DNA of 24,514 bases from a virus. Shown here one piece after another: positions 1-5,988 of this stretch. A program made the translations under genes and the position numbers. Location: positions 1 to 24,514 of the IMG/VR virus record IMGVR_UViG_3300045107_000167; one strand, written 5' to 3'. Under the pieces are notes generated by a model. The model was not told the DNA's origin. It worked only from the letters and a program-made list of their open reading frames with translations, and did no database searches. Position 1 is the stretch's first letter, and every line of letters starts with the position of its first letter.

Positions 1-119
1 ACGGTAGTGGCCCCCGTTTCCGTGATCAGATGGCTCCCGTTTCCGTGATCACCCCATCCCGCGCCCAAGACCAAATGGCCCCCGTTTCCGTGATCAAATG
101 GCTCCCGATCCTATTGACA
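1..119. mobile_element. End of an IS21-family-like insertion sequence (truncated by window edge)
   Basis: A 21-bp unit, TGGC(C/T)CCCGTTTCCGTGATCA, occurs at 8-28, 31-51 and 76-96, with a fourth partial copy (TGGCTCCCG) at 99-107. Copy starts are spaced 23, 45 and 23 bp. The outermost bases, read on the minus strand from 119, are TGTCAATAGGATCGGGAGCC, beginning with TG as IS21-family ends do. Multiple internal repeats near each terminus, thought to be transposase-binding sites, are characteristic of IS21 elements. The istA/istB genes would lie left of the window, so the family call rests on terminal architecture only. No target duplication can be checked. Confidence 0.6.
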
Positions 120-132
120 AAAACACGGAGGA

Positions 133-211
133 AGGTGGGTGCATAAATCCGCGACAGAGACGGTGAAAAGTGGGCCAAAAACGGCCCATTGTTCGACTTA
201 TGCACCCACCT
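133..211. repeat. 14-bp perfect inverted repeat with an internal hairpin (MITE-like or stem-loop)
   Basis: AGGTGGGTGCATAA at 133-146 is exactly mirrored by TTATGCACCCACCT at 198-211, with 51 bp between. Inside is a second hairpin, TGGGCC (171-176) and GGCCCA (183-188), around an AAAAAC loop. The unit sits between the IS21-like end and the 3' end of the leftward primase gene. It could be a small non-autonomous element with terminal repeats, a replication-associated structure, or a 3' stem-loop of the primase transcript. There is no U-tract for a simple terminator. Confidence 0.6.
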
Positions 212-239
212 AGAACATCGTGATCTTTGTAACAACCAG

Positions 240-1463
240 CTACGGAAGGAGACAGATAAAGCTGAGCATACGATCGCTCGACACCTCACGAGTGACTCGT
301 CCTTGCGCCTTGAGCGTCTTCTCAAGACGCTTGATAGTGTCCTCGGAGACGTCGAACCGGGCCGCGACCTCCTTTATTGACAGCAGCACCTTTTCGCAGA
401 CAGCCTCCTTCTGGTAGAACGCCAGGAGCTGTGCGGGCGTGAGCTTTACGGTACGCCCACGCGCCCGCCGCTCGACTTTGGCAAGTCGCTTGGCCGGTTG
501 TGTGCGCACCGTGCTTGTGGGCCGCACGGTGATGTTAGGGTGTTCGGATCGGTACAAGGCAATCAATCGTGCCAGGTCTTTGTAAAGCCAGTCAGAGCCC
601 TTGCGCTCGGAAGCCCCAAGGTCAGCGATCACGGGTCCCATCGCGAAGATCTCTTCATCAGGGTAGCCATGTATGACTAGGCCCTTTACGACCGCTGCCC
701 TGGCGGCTGACGTGTCGCGAGAGAAGTCTACGGCGCCGGTTAGGATCTTATGGAGGAAGGCGTGTGGTTTGACCCGCCGGGGAACTCGAACACCGTCGAA
801 TGCCCGGAGTAAGCCGTGAATGTTTCCGTTCCACTGCTCAACCATGGTCCAATCTACTTCGGCCCCGATGTACGCGTCTCGCGTCACACGTGGCCAGCGG
901 GCTTGTAGTTCTAGCAGCGAGTAGGTGCACGAGTCTACGAACTCCATCTCGACGGAGAACGATGCTCCACCCTTAGTGTTAAACGTACCGGGGACGCGAA
1001 CAAGTTGCGTGACGTCCGAGCCACTGGCGTCCGCCCCGAGAGCTGCGGCAGCGTTACGCTGCAGCGCCACGATGTCCTCACTTGGTAGCGGCGCGTCCAG
1101 AAGGAAGTAGCCGTGTCGTGAGTTCGCGCTAGTGCGGATCGACATGCTATACCCGCCGTCCACCGGTGCATCGTCCACAAAGATCACCGAACTGGGGAGT
1201 GTGCTCCTTGGATCGCGTTTCTTCCGGGCATAGAGGCTACGGCCGACATAGACGTCGCCGTGCTTTGCGCCCAAGTTTAGGCACATGTCGGCCAGCGGCT
1301 CGGGGTTACCGTTGTAGCCAAACCAGCCGTAGCGCTCGACCCTATCGTGTCGAGGGTCACCCCGGCAGTACGACAGATCGACGTATCCCTGCTGATTCCC
1401 AAACAATGCGGAAAGATGCCGGATAGCCTGGTGCCGGCTATCCAGCCCTTGGGGGAGTTCCAT
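240..1463 (-). CDS. Archaeo-eukaryotic-type (RepB-like/PrimPol) primase with C-terminal helix-turn-helix
   Basis: The 407-residue product probably primes DNA replication of the phage or element. Residues 93-123 show an acidic pair after a beta strand (VIFVDDAP, D97/D98), then SRHGYFLLD with a histidine in the position expected of AEP motif II. Residues 150-164 (DVTQLVRVPGTFNTK) resemble the Arg/Pro/Gly/Asn signature of RepB-like primases after the third catalytic region. A C-terminal segment (SIKEVAARFDVSEDTIKRLEK) looks like a helix-turn-helix. I chose the ATG at 1463 over the upstream in-frame ATG at 1499 because AAGGAGG (1473-1479) lies nine bases before it. No helicase domain is fused, so a separate helicase would be needed. 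It lies downstream of the Cys4 gene on the same strand and may share its transcript. Family assignment is moderately sure; catalytic activity is inferred. Confidence 0.65.
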   Translation of the reverse strand: MELPQGLDSRHQAIRHLSALFGNQQGYVDLSYCRGDPRHDRVERYGWFGYNGNPEPLADMCLNLGAKHGDVYVGRSLYARKKRDPRSTLPSSVIFVDDAPVDGGYSMSIRTSANSRHGYFLLDAPLPSEDIVALQRNAAAALGADASGSDVTQLVRVPGTFNTKGGASFSVEMEFVDSCTYSLLELQARWPRVTRDAYIGAEVDWTMVEQWNGNIHGLLRAFDGVRVPRRVKPHAFLHKILTGAVDFSRDTSAARAAVVKGLVIHGYPDEEIFAMGPVIADLGASERKGSDWLYKDLARLIALYRSEHPNITVRPTSTVRTQPAKRLAKVERRARGRTVKLTPAQLLAFYQKEAVCEKVLLSIKEVAARFDVSEDTIKRLEKTLKAQGRVTREVSSDRMLSFICLLP

Positions 1464-1483
1464 TGCCCTGTACCTCCTTGGGG

Positions 1484-1511
1484 TTGACAGGGCAATCAAC
1501 CAGGCTATAAT
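1484..1511 (+). promoter_or_regulatory. Strong sigma-70-type promoter, rightward
   Basis: A perfect TTGACA (1484-1489) and a perfect TATAAT (1506-1511) are separated by 16 bp. Transcription would start near 1518 and run rightward, antisense to the intergenic and 3' region of the two leftward genes. No rightward gene follows before 2473, which suggests a regulatory RNA rather than an mRNA promoter. Confidence 0.65.
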
Positions 1512-1547
1512 GTGCTTACCACAGGCACAGATGCTGGTTGATCGCCC
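1490..1547. promoter_or_regulatory. Operator-like inverted repeat bracketing the promoter start site
   Basis: GGGCAATCAACCAG (1490-1503) fills nearly all of the -35/-10 spacer. Its reverse complement with one mismatch, CTGGTTGATCGCCC, is at 1534-1547. The centre of symmetry, near 1518, falls on the predicted transcription start. This is the geometry of a paired repressor site; the XRE protein encoded at 2473-2760 is an obvious candidate ligand, but that is inference. Confidence 0.5.
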
Positions 1548-1557
1548 GCTTCTGTTG

Positions 1558-2244
1558 CTAACCCAGGAGAACAGCTGAGGTGACGCTCGGCTGTTCTCCT
1601 ATTTCCGACATCGGACACGTCAAAGGAACCAGCTTGCCGAACTGCGCAGCCGAGACGATGGACTCGGGCCAGATATCTTGGAGCTCCGGCCCAAAGTAAC
1701 CCTCAGCCGCTATCTCGTCGTGCGCTTTGGCGATGTACTTCTCGATCGTCTTCAGATCGGGCAACCACAGGACTCCGCGTTTACCCTCGTCCTCTGGGCC
1801 ACGCACGCGGTACCCTCGGGCGATCAGTCGTGCCTGCATTTTCTTCATGCCGATCGCGATCTCGCCGCGCATTTTCCCAACAATCAAGATGTCCTTAATA
1901 GCGTAGTAGGTTGTGATGTACTCTGCCCGAGGCTTCCACCCATTCCGCTGTCCGACCTCGGATAAAGGGACAATATCGGCTCTCTCCTGCAAAGTGTCTA
2001 GGCTCTGCGCGTACGCGCGACTGTTCCCACCAAAGGTGCGAATGTGATCAGGAACTAGCTCGGCATGCCATGACTCTTTGTGCCATTCGGGACCAAACGT
2101 CTCGGTCCATCGCTTCGCGCACTCTGAGCAGGTGCGGTGCTTAGTAACTCGGCCGATCGTCCTGGAGCAGTACAGGCACTCGATTTCGTCGCTCGCCAAC
2201 CGAGAAGGGCAACCACCCTGAGGTTTCAACTCGTTACTCTCCAT
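1558..2244 (-). CDS. Uncharacterised 228-aa protein with a Cys4 zinc-ribbon-like motif
   Basis: I do not recognise the family. Residues 23-42 contain CLYC and CSEC pairs (C23, C26, C39, C42) separated by 12 residues, which suggests a small structural zinc site. The middle (about 95-135) is predicted helical, with a YITTYYAIKDILIVGKM stretch reminiscent of winged-helix DNA-binding segments, and the rest is charged. A nucleic-acid-binding role fits the motif and the position directly upstream of the primase on the same strand, but nothing proves it. The ATG at 2244 is preceded by GGAGA at about nine bases. The last residues are encoded inside the 1565-1600 hairpin and a TGTCCG-type palindrome (1602-1617). 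Confidence 0.6.
   Translation of the reverse strand: MESNELKPQGGCPSRLASDEIECLYCSRTIGRVTKHRTCSECAKRWTETFGPEWHKESWHAELVPDHIRTFGGNSRAYAQSLDTLQERADIVPLSEVGQRNGWKPRAEYITTYYAIKDILIVGKMRGEIAIGMKKMQARLIARGYRVRGPEDEGKRGVLWLPDLKTIEKYIAKAHDEIAAEGYFGPELQDIWPESIVSAAQFGKLVPLTCPMSEIGEQPSVTSAVLLG
1565..1600. terminator. 15-bp hairpin at the 3' end of the Cys4 gene, possible terminator of the rightward RNA
   Basis: AGGAGAACAGCTGAG (1565-1579) pairs with CTCGGCTGTTCTCCT (1586-1600), with one G-U pair and a GTGACG loop. On the + strand it is followed by ATTTCC, on the minus strand by GGGTTAG, so neither side has a good U-tract. It lies about 50-80 bases downstream of the predicted start of the TTGACA/TATAAT promoter, so it may define the end of an ~85-nt RNA. 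It is also inside the last codons of the leftward gene. Confidence 0.4.
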
Positions 2245-2425
2245 CTCTACGTCTCCATTTGTTCAGACTACTGACGATGGGTCGAGCAGTGCGAATCTTC
2301 TGAAGTTTCTTCGCTCGACTACCTATTCATCATAGCAGATAGAGTTCGAGTAACGCGAATATTAATAGCGATATACTATCATGGGCGTATCGATTCGACA
2401 ATATGGTAGACAGAAAGCGAATTAC

Positions 2426-2455
2426 TTGTTAGAATGGATGAGGTGGTGTTAAGAT
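2426..2455 (+). promoter_or_regulatory. Candidate promoter of the XRE regulator gene
   Basis: TTGTTA (2426-2431) and TAAGAT (2450-2455) are 18 bp apart, placing a start site near 2462, which leaves a very short leader before the ATG at 2473. The 228-bp gap (2245-2472) between the divergent genes is conspicuously A+T-rich and also contains TATACT at 2372-2377 and, on the minus strand, TATGAT at 2334-2329. No coding sequence is seen in the gap. Confidence 0.35.
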
Positions 2456-2472
2456 AGCACCAGGAACCGGAG

Positions 2473-2760
2473 ATGATAGGGACAGAGCAAGTCGTGGCGA
2501 TTAGAAGTAACCTGAGGCTAGAGTTCCGTGAGTTCAACGTAGAGCGGCTGCGTGCCGGGAAGAACGAGTGGACGCAAGCTGATCTTGCACGGGAGGCGGG
2601 GTTGGCAGAGTCCGTGGTCTCGGCCTTCATGACAGATCAGGTGAAGCGTGTCGATCTGGTGACTCTCGATCGCCTGTGCCGAGTGATGGACTGCGAGCCT
2701 GGGGATTTATTGAAGCGAGTGAAGGACGAAGCGCCCGCCGACTCTAGTACGAAAGCGTAG
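2473..2760 (+). CDS. XRE/Cro-C1-type helix-turn-helix transcriptional regulator
   Basis: A 95-residue protein. The segment WTQADLAREAGLAESVVSAF followed by a helix and LDRLCRVMDCEPGDLLKRV (about residues 33-82) is the standard five-helix Cro/C1 fold with the HTH_26-like ending 'CRVLDCEPGDLL'. It is small, without a peptidase or multimerisation domain, and would act as a DNA-binding repressor or Cro-like switch. The ATG at 2473 is used because CAGGA (2461-2465) sits about seven bases upstream; an in-frame GTG at 2494 is a weaker alternative. It is divergent from the Cys4/primase pair, the usual arrangement of a phage or plasmid immunity region. Its stop overlaps the inverted repeat CGTAGG/CCTACG (2756-2761, 2775-2780). 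Confidence 0.85.
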   Translation: MIGTEQVVAIRSNLRLEFREFNVERLRAGKNEWTQADLAREAGLAESVVSAFMTDQVKRVDLVTLDRLCRVMDCEPGDLLKRVKDEAPADSSTKA

Positions 2761-3040
2761 GTGCTTCGAAATCGCCTACGTAGCTGTACATTAGACAGAG
2801 GGGGCATAGAAATTCACGCCTTGCCGCTCGCGTCTGCGGACCACACCTTGGCAAGGCTTGCCTCCTCTTCCATCATCCCGAGCGCCACACGACGGATGGC
2901 TGGATTAGCGCCCTGTCTCCTCGTCTCTCCGGTATGAGGCCCGGTCGTCGTAAGCGGCCGGGCTTCGTGCTTCCTCTAGCCGCCCCGTCAGCCGCGCCGG
3001 CGCCGATCGTCGGCGCTCCTCTTCATGTCCGACGTCGGAC
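2761..3040. other. Non-coding stretch rich in inverted repeats
   Basis: No convincing gene or tRNA is seen in these 280 bp. It contains GCCTTGCC (2818-2825) mirrored by GGCAAGGC (2850-2857), the latter embedded in overlapping palindromes CCTTG-G-CAAGG and GGCAAG-G-CTTGCC. A terminator-like hairpin lies at 2937-2965, GCGCCGA-TCG-TCGGCGC near 3000-3016, and the 20-bp palindrome at 3024-3043. It could hold operators, or be the scar of an insertion that brought in the glycosyltransferase. Confidence 0.5.
2937..2965 (+). terminator. Terminator-like hairpin downstream of the XRE gene
   Basis: AGGCCCGG (2937-2944) pairs with CCGGGCTT (2958-2965) with one G-U pair and a 13-nt loop, followed by CGTGCTTCCTC. 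The tract is only weakly U-rich, so termination is possible but not certain. Confidence 0.4.
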
Positions 3041-3043
3041 ATG
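3024..3043. repeat. 20-bp perfect palindrome of the TGTCCG-N4-CGGACA family
   Basis: CATGTCCGACGTCGGACATG is perfectly self-complementary, and its last three bases are the ATG of the first possible glycosyltransferase start. Its core TGTCCG...CGGACA matches the repeats at 8706, 22210 and 22232 with a different central tetranucleotide. Confidence 0.85.
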
Positions 3044-4066
3044 ACGACGGCCACCAAACATCTCTATTGCTTTTCCTGCCACGCTCTGAGCGACACCATG
3101 CCGAAGTTCCCGCGCACCCTGTTCGTCTACGACGACGCCTCAGCGAGCACGCTGTATCGGCTCGTAATGCCAGCCGAGGCCCTAGCTAATGCTGGCTACC
3201 CAGTAGCACACGGGGCGAGCACCAGCCTTCCGGACATCGTGGTGCGCCAGTACGAGCTTGTCGTGGTTAGTCGCGTCGGCACTGGCGTCAACCAGGCGCT
3301 GGCGGCGATCGAAGGACTGCATGCGGCTGGCATTCGGGTGGCGATCGACTATGACGATGACTTGCTCCACCTACCCCCACACAATCCCGCTTACGGCGTC
3401 GACATCGAGGAACTGAAGGCAGTGCTCCGCGCCGCCGATGGTGTCATCGTCACGAACGCCGCGCTTGCGTCGAGCCTTCGACCGTACGCCAAGCAAATCG
3501 CGATTGTCCCGAACTATGTGCCGGTAAAGCGATGGCCGACACCGCAGCCGCGAGAGGGTATCACGGTCGGCCTGGTGGGGAGCCCGTCGCACGTTGAGGA
3601 CTGGCGGAGCGTCGCCGAACCGATGCGGGCGATCCGGGAGCGATATCCCGACGTGCGGTTCCTGGTCGCCGGCTTCCTGCCTCCCTACTTGCAGAACGTG
3701 GCGACCGAGTACGTCGAGTGGGTCGACATCGGCCGGTACCCGGCACTTGTGAACCGCATCGACATCGGCCTCTGCCCGCTTCAGGATGACCAGTTCAACC
3801 GCTGCAAGACGCCCATCAAGGCGTACGAGTACGCCATGGGCGGCGCTGCTGTTGTTGCATCGCCAACCCAGTATGGCTCGGTCGTTCGCGGCAAGGGGAG
3901 CATCGCCAGAACTGAAGCGGACTGGTTCGCAGCGATCGAGCGCTACATCGTGGACACAGAGAAGCGCCGCAGAGACGCTGATGCTCTACGGCGCTATGTG
4001 CTGACGCTCGACATCACCCGGCACGTCAAAGAGCTTGCCAGGGCATACGCAGAGCTAGGACGCTAA
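3041..4066 (+). CDS. GT-B-fold glycosyltransferase (phage or surface-modification type)
   Basis: Up to 341 residues. The N-terminal half has a Rossmann-like start (RTLFVYDDASASTLYRLVMPAEAL) and a YDDD motif around the inter-domain region. The C-terminal half has GLVGSPSHVEDW and the nucleotide-sugar-binding signature FNRCKTPIKAYEYAMGGAAVVAS, in which the Glu of 'YEYA' contacts the donor sugar in GT4-like enzymes. It probably transfers a sugar to a surface polysaccharide, teichoic acid-like polymer or protein; the acceptor is unknown. The ATG at 3041 lies in a palindrome with no ribosome-binding site, and the first 19 residues look poorly conserved, so the ATG at 3098 (MPKFPRTLFVYDD) is a likely alternative. 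It stands between regulator and late operon, as phage 'moron' cargo often does. Its TAA interlocks with the stop of the convergent gene. Confidence 0.75.
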   Translation: MTTATKHLYCFSCHALSDTMPKFPRTLFVYDDASASTLYRLVMPAEALANAGYPVAHGASTSLPDIVVRQYELVVVSRVGTGVNQALAAIEGLHAAGIRVAIDYDDDLLHLPPHNPAYGVDIEELKAVLRAADGVIVTNAALASSLRPYAKQIAIVPNYVPVKRWPTPQPREGITVGLVGSPSHVEDWRSVAEPMRAIRERYPDVRFLVAGFLPPYLQNVATEYVEWVDIGRYPALVNRIDIGLCPLQDDQFNRCKTPIKAYEYAMGGAAVVASPTQYGSVVRGKGSIARTEADWFAAIERYIVDTEKRRRDADALRRYVLTLDITRHVKELARAYAELGR

Positions 4067-5163
4067 CCAACCTTGCTCTTCCGGGCTACCGTCTCGGTTG
4101 CATCAACGAGCTTGTCAGAGCCAGCCCACTTGAAGTGCCCCTTCAACGTCGCCTGATAGCGTTGCTTCTTGAACATCCCGGCGACGTACTCGACTTCTCG
4201 TGTGTAGTAGAGCGCATACGCCGGTGCGATGGACACATAGCACTTCATCCCGTTGAGCAGCACCTTTCGGGATTTGTAGCCCCAAGACTCGATAGTTAAG
4301 GCATTCAGGACGGTATCCAGGACCGCTGCGGGAGTATTGACTACCCCAGCGTCGAGCTTACTCTGGATGCGCTGGCGAATTTGTCTGTACTGGACGGAGA
4401 TATCCGCCTCAATAGCCTTATCGACGTTCTTCAAGGCCAGAGGGAATGCCGGTGGCAAGCTATCAATCAGCTTGCTCTCGAAGACCGTTTCGTAGCGTCC
4501 ACTTGCGTTCACTCCGACTTTGCTGGGATTAAGGACGTAGACATCAGAGACCTGAGGATAGATAGCGGAGAAATAGAGCTGGAAGTGGACCCTATCGTCG
4601 ACCTCCTCCAAGGAGTCCGAAACAAGGGATATCTTGCGGTACTGCTTGTCGAACGCTACAGGTAACTCGCCAAAGCCCTGCCGTGCTAGGCCGTAGGCAA
4701 GTGTGGCAGCACTGGACAGTGTCAGTGATGACCGGCACCTTACCTCAACCACCGAGACTTCCTCGAACTGTGCCTTCAGTGTCAACGCCACGATATAGCC
4801 CGCCTCAAAGCGCAAGTTCAGTAATTCTTGAGGCTTTGTAACGGCGGGTGCATTATGCAAGGGGCTGACGGAAGCCAGCTTGATACTGCGCAAGGGAAGC
4901 CGTTCAAGCAGAGCCTCCAGTGTAGGTAGCGGATGCTTTGCTTGATACTCGCTGAGGAGTTGCTGCAGATCAACCCCTGGAATGCCCTGAACAAACGACT
5001 CACCGGTGGCTGCGCTTATCCGCTCTTTGAGGTCTTCTATCTCTAGTGGGATGCTAGGCTCGACTTTCGGCCCGTAATGCGCTGCCTGTTCTTCGAGCTT
5101 CTGCAGCCTGCGGCGTAGCGTGTGAACAATCTGAGCTTCGTGTTCGTTGACGTCGTCCGACAT
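4063..5163 (-). CDS. Uncharacterised 366-aa protein with an effector-associated-like N-terminal helical module
   Basis: Residues 16-49 (LRRRLQKLEEQAAHYGPK, then a PxxPLEIEDLKERI stretch) match a short helical module that I recall from Chloroflexota and cyanobacterial NTPase, protease and TIR-type effector proteins, where it precedes the functional domain. The remaining ~300 residues are alternating strands and helices without a catalytic motif I can name; a SecB-like or beta-sheet scaffold is possible, but not supported by any motif. Its own good promoter, opposite orientation and lower G+C suggest that it is a separately regulated cargo gene rather than part of the late operon. GGAG precedes the ATG at 5163 by four bases. 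A role in defence or host takeover is inference from the N-terminal module only. Confidence 0.6.
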   Translation of the reverse strand: MSDDVNEHEAQIVHTLRRRLQKLEEQAAHYGPKVEPSIPLEIEDLKERISAATGESFVQGIPGVDLQQLLSEYQAKHPLPTLEALLERLPLRSIKLASVSPLHNAPAVTKPQELLNLRFEAGYIVALTLKAQFEEVSVVEVRCRSSLTLSSAATLAYGLARQGFGELPVAFDKQYRKISLVSDSLEEVDDRVHFQLYFSAIYPQVSDVYVLNPSKVGVNASGRYETVFESKLIDSLPPAFPLALKNVDKAIEADISVQYRQIRQRIQSKLDAGVVNTPAAVLDTVLNALTIESWGYKSRKVLLNGMKCYVSIAPAYALYYTREVEYVAGMFKKQRYQATLKGHFKWAGSDKLVDATETVARKSKVG

Positions 5164-5196
5164 AGTTCTCCACCTCTAAACCGTCTCCCTCTTTGA

Positions 5197-5225
5197 AGCA
5201 TAGCATGCAGCGAGGGCAAAGACAA
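5197..5225 (-). promoter_or_regulatory. Sigma-70-type promoter of the leftward 366-aa gene
   Basis: On the minus strand TTGTCT (5225-5220) and TATGCT (5202-5197) are separated by 17 bp, with a predicted start near 5190 and the ATG at 5163. No comparable promoter for the rightward late genes is visible in the 78-bp gap 5164-5241, so the late operon may be transcribed from further upstream or from a phage-specific promoter. Confidence 0.5.
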
Positions 5226-5241
5226 GGCATTAGGAACCCTT

Positions 5242-5418
5242 ATGGATAAAGCACAACTCGAAGCCAAGTTCAACGAGCTTTCGGCCACACAGCGCCAAGC
5301 CATCGAGCGCCGCGCGCAACTGCTGGCACAAGCCGAAGAGCTGACCGCACAGATACTCCGCCTGGAAGGGCGCCTCGAACAGCTGCGCGAGCTGTTTGCC
5401 GACCCACAGACCAGCTAG
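5242..5418 (+). CDS. Small coiled-coil protein at the head of the late operon
   Basis: A 58-residue product, nearly all helical, with heptad-like spacing of Leu/Ile/Ala between charged residues (RAQLLAQAEELTAQILRLEG). AGGAA lies about eight bases before the ATG. It ends 18 bases before the terminase small subunit, so it belongs to the packaging operon. I do not recognise a family; an assembly accessory role is possible. Confidence 0.6.
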   Translation: MDKAQLEAKFNELSATQRQAIERRAQLLAQAEELTAQILRLEGRLEQLRELFADPQTS

Positions 5419-5436
5419 ACACATCCGGGAGTTCCC

Positions 5437-5988
5437 ATGACGAACACCGATGAGACTCCCGTGAACGACACCGCGGGAGTCCGTACCGCGCGCCGCAAGA
5501 CTCGCCAGGGCCAGGGCGCCTCCACCAAGCACACCCCGACAACCGAAGACCTGATTATCGATGCGGTGAATGATGGCTGTACGCTGCGGCTCGCGGCCAA
5601 GGCTGGCGGCATCTCGTATGAGACGCTGCGCACCTGGTTACGCGCGGCCGACGACGGCGATGAGCGCTACGTCCCGTTTGCCAAGCGCTTCTACGCAGCC
5701 GAGGCTACAGGAGCGCGCGAGAACTTCAGGAATATCAAGAACGCCGGCGCCAGCGACTGGCGCGCGTCCGCCTGGATCTTGGAGCACCGCTACCCCGAGG
5801 AGTATGGCACCAAGCAGCGCACCGAGCTCAGCGGCCCTGATGGCGGACCAATCGCCGTGAACACCCCCGCATTGGAACAGGCAGCTCAGGAGTTGAACAC
5901 ATGGCGCGAGACGATGGCAGCCTCGCTGTCGAGCTTGCTAAGTGTGCCGCCGACGCTGCCTACTTCACCCACGGATACGGAGTCATAG
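5437..5988 (+). CDS. terS: Terminase small subunit
   Basis: A 183-residue protein expected to recognise the packaging site and load the large subunit. Residues 37-70 (TEDLIIDAVNDGCTLRLAAKAGGISYETLRTWLRA) form the N-terminal helix-turn-helix found in small terminases, and ARENFRNIKNAGASDWRASAWILEHRYPEEYG is the conserved central region of this family, seen in many Gram-positive phages. A low-complexity Ala/Ser/Thr/Pro tail follows. GGGAG lies upstream of the ATG. The last 88 bases overlap the large-subunit gene in another frame, an unusually long overlap for this pair. Confidence 0.85.
   Translation: MTNTDETPVNDTAGVRTARRKTRQGQGASTKHTPTTEDLIIDAVNDGCTLRLAAKAGGISYETLRTWLRAADDGDERYVPFAKRFYAAEATGARENFRNIKNAGASDWRASAWILEHRYPEEYGTKQRTELSGPDGGPIAVNTPALEQAAQELNTWRETMAASLSSLLSVPPTLPTSPTDTES

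Noticed and set aside
1-110. Regularly spaced 21-bp repeats that at first look like a short CRISPR array
   Set aside because: Only three full copies, spacers of 2, 24 and 2 bp rather than uniform 30-40, and a TG-starting terminal sequence, so an IS21-type end explains them better.
2761-3040. Possible tRNA or attachment site in the repeat-rich gap
   Set aside because: No cloverleaf with T-loop GTTCGAAT or CCA-like end found, and no matching direct repeat elsewhere in the window.
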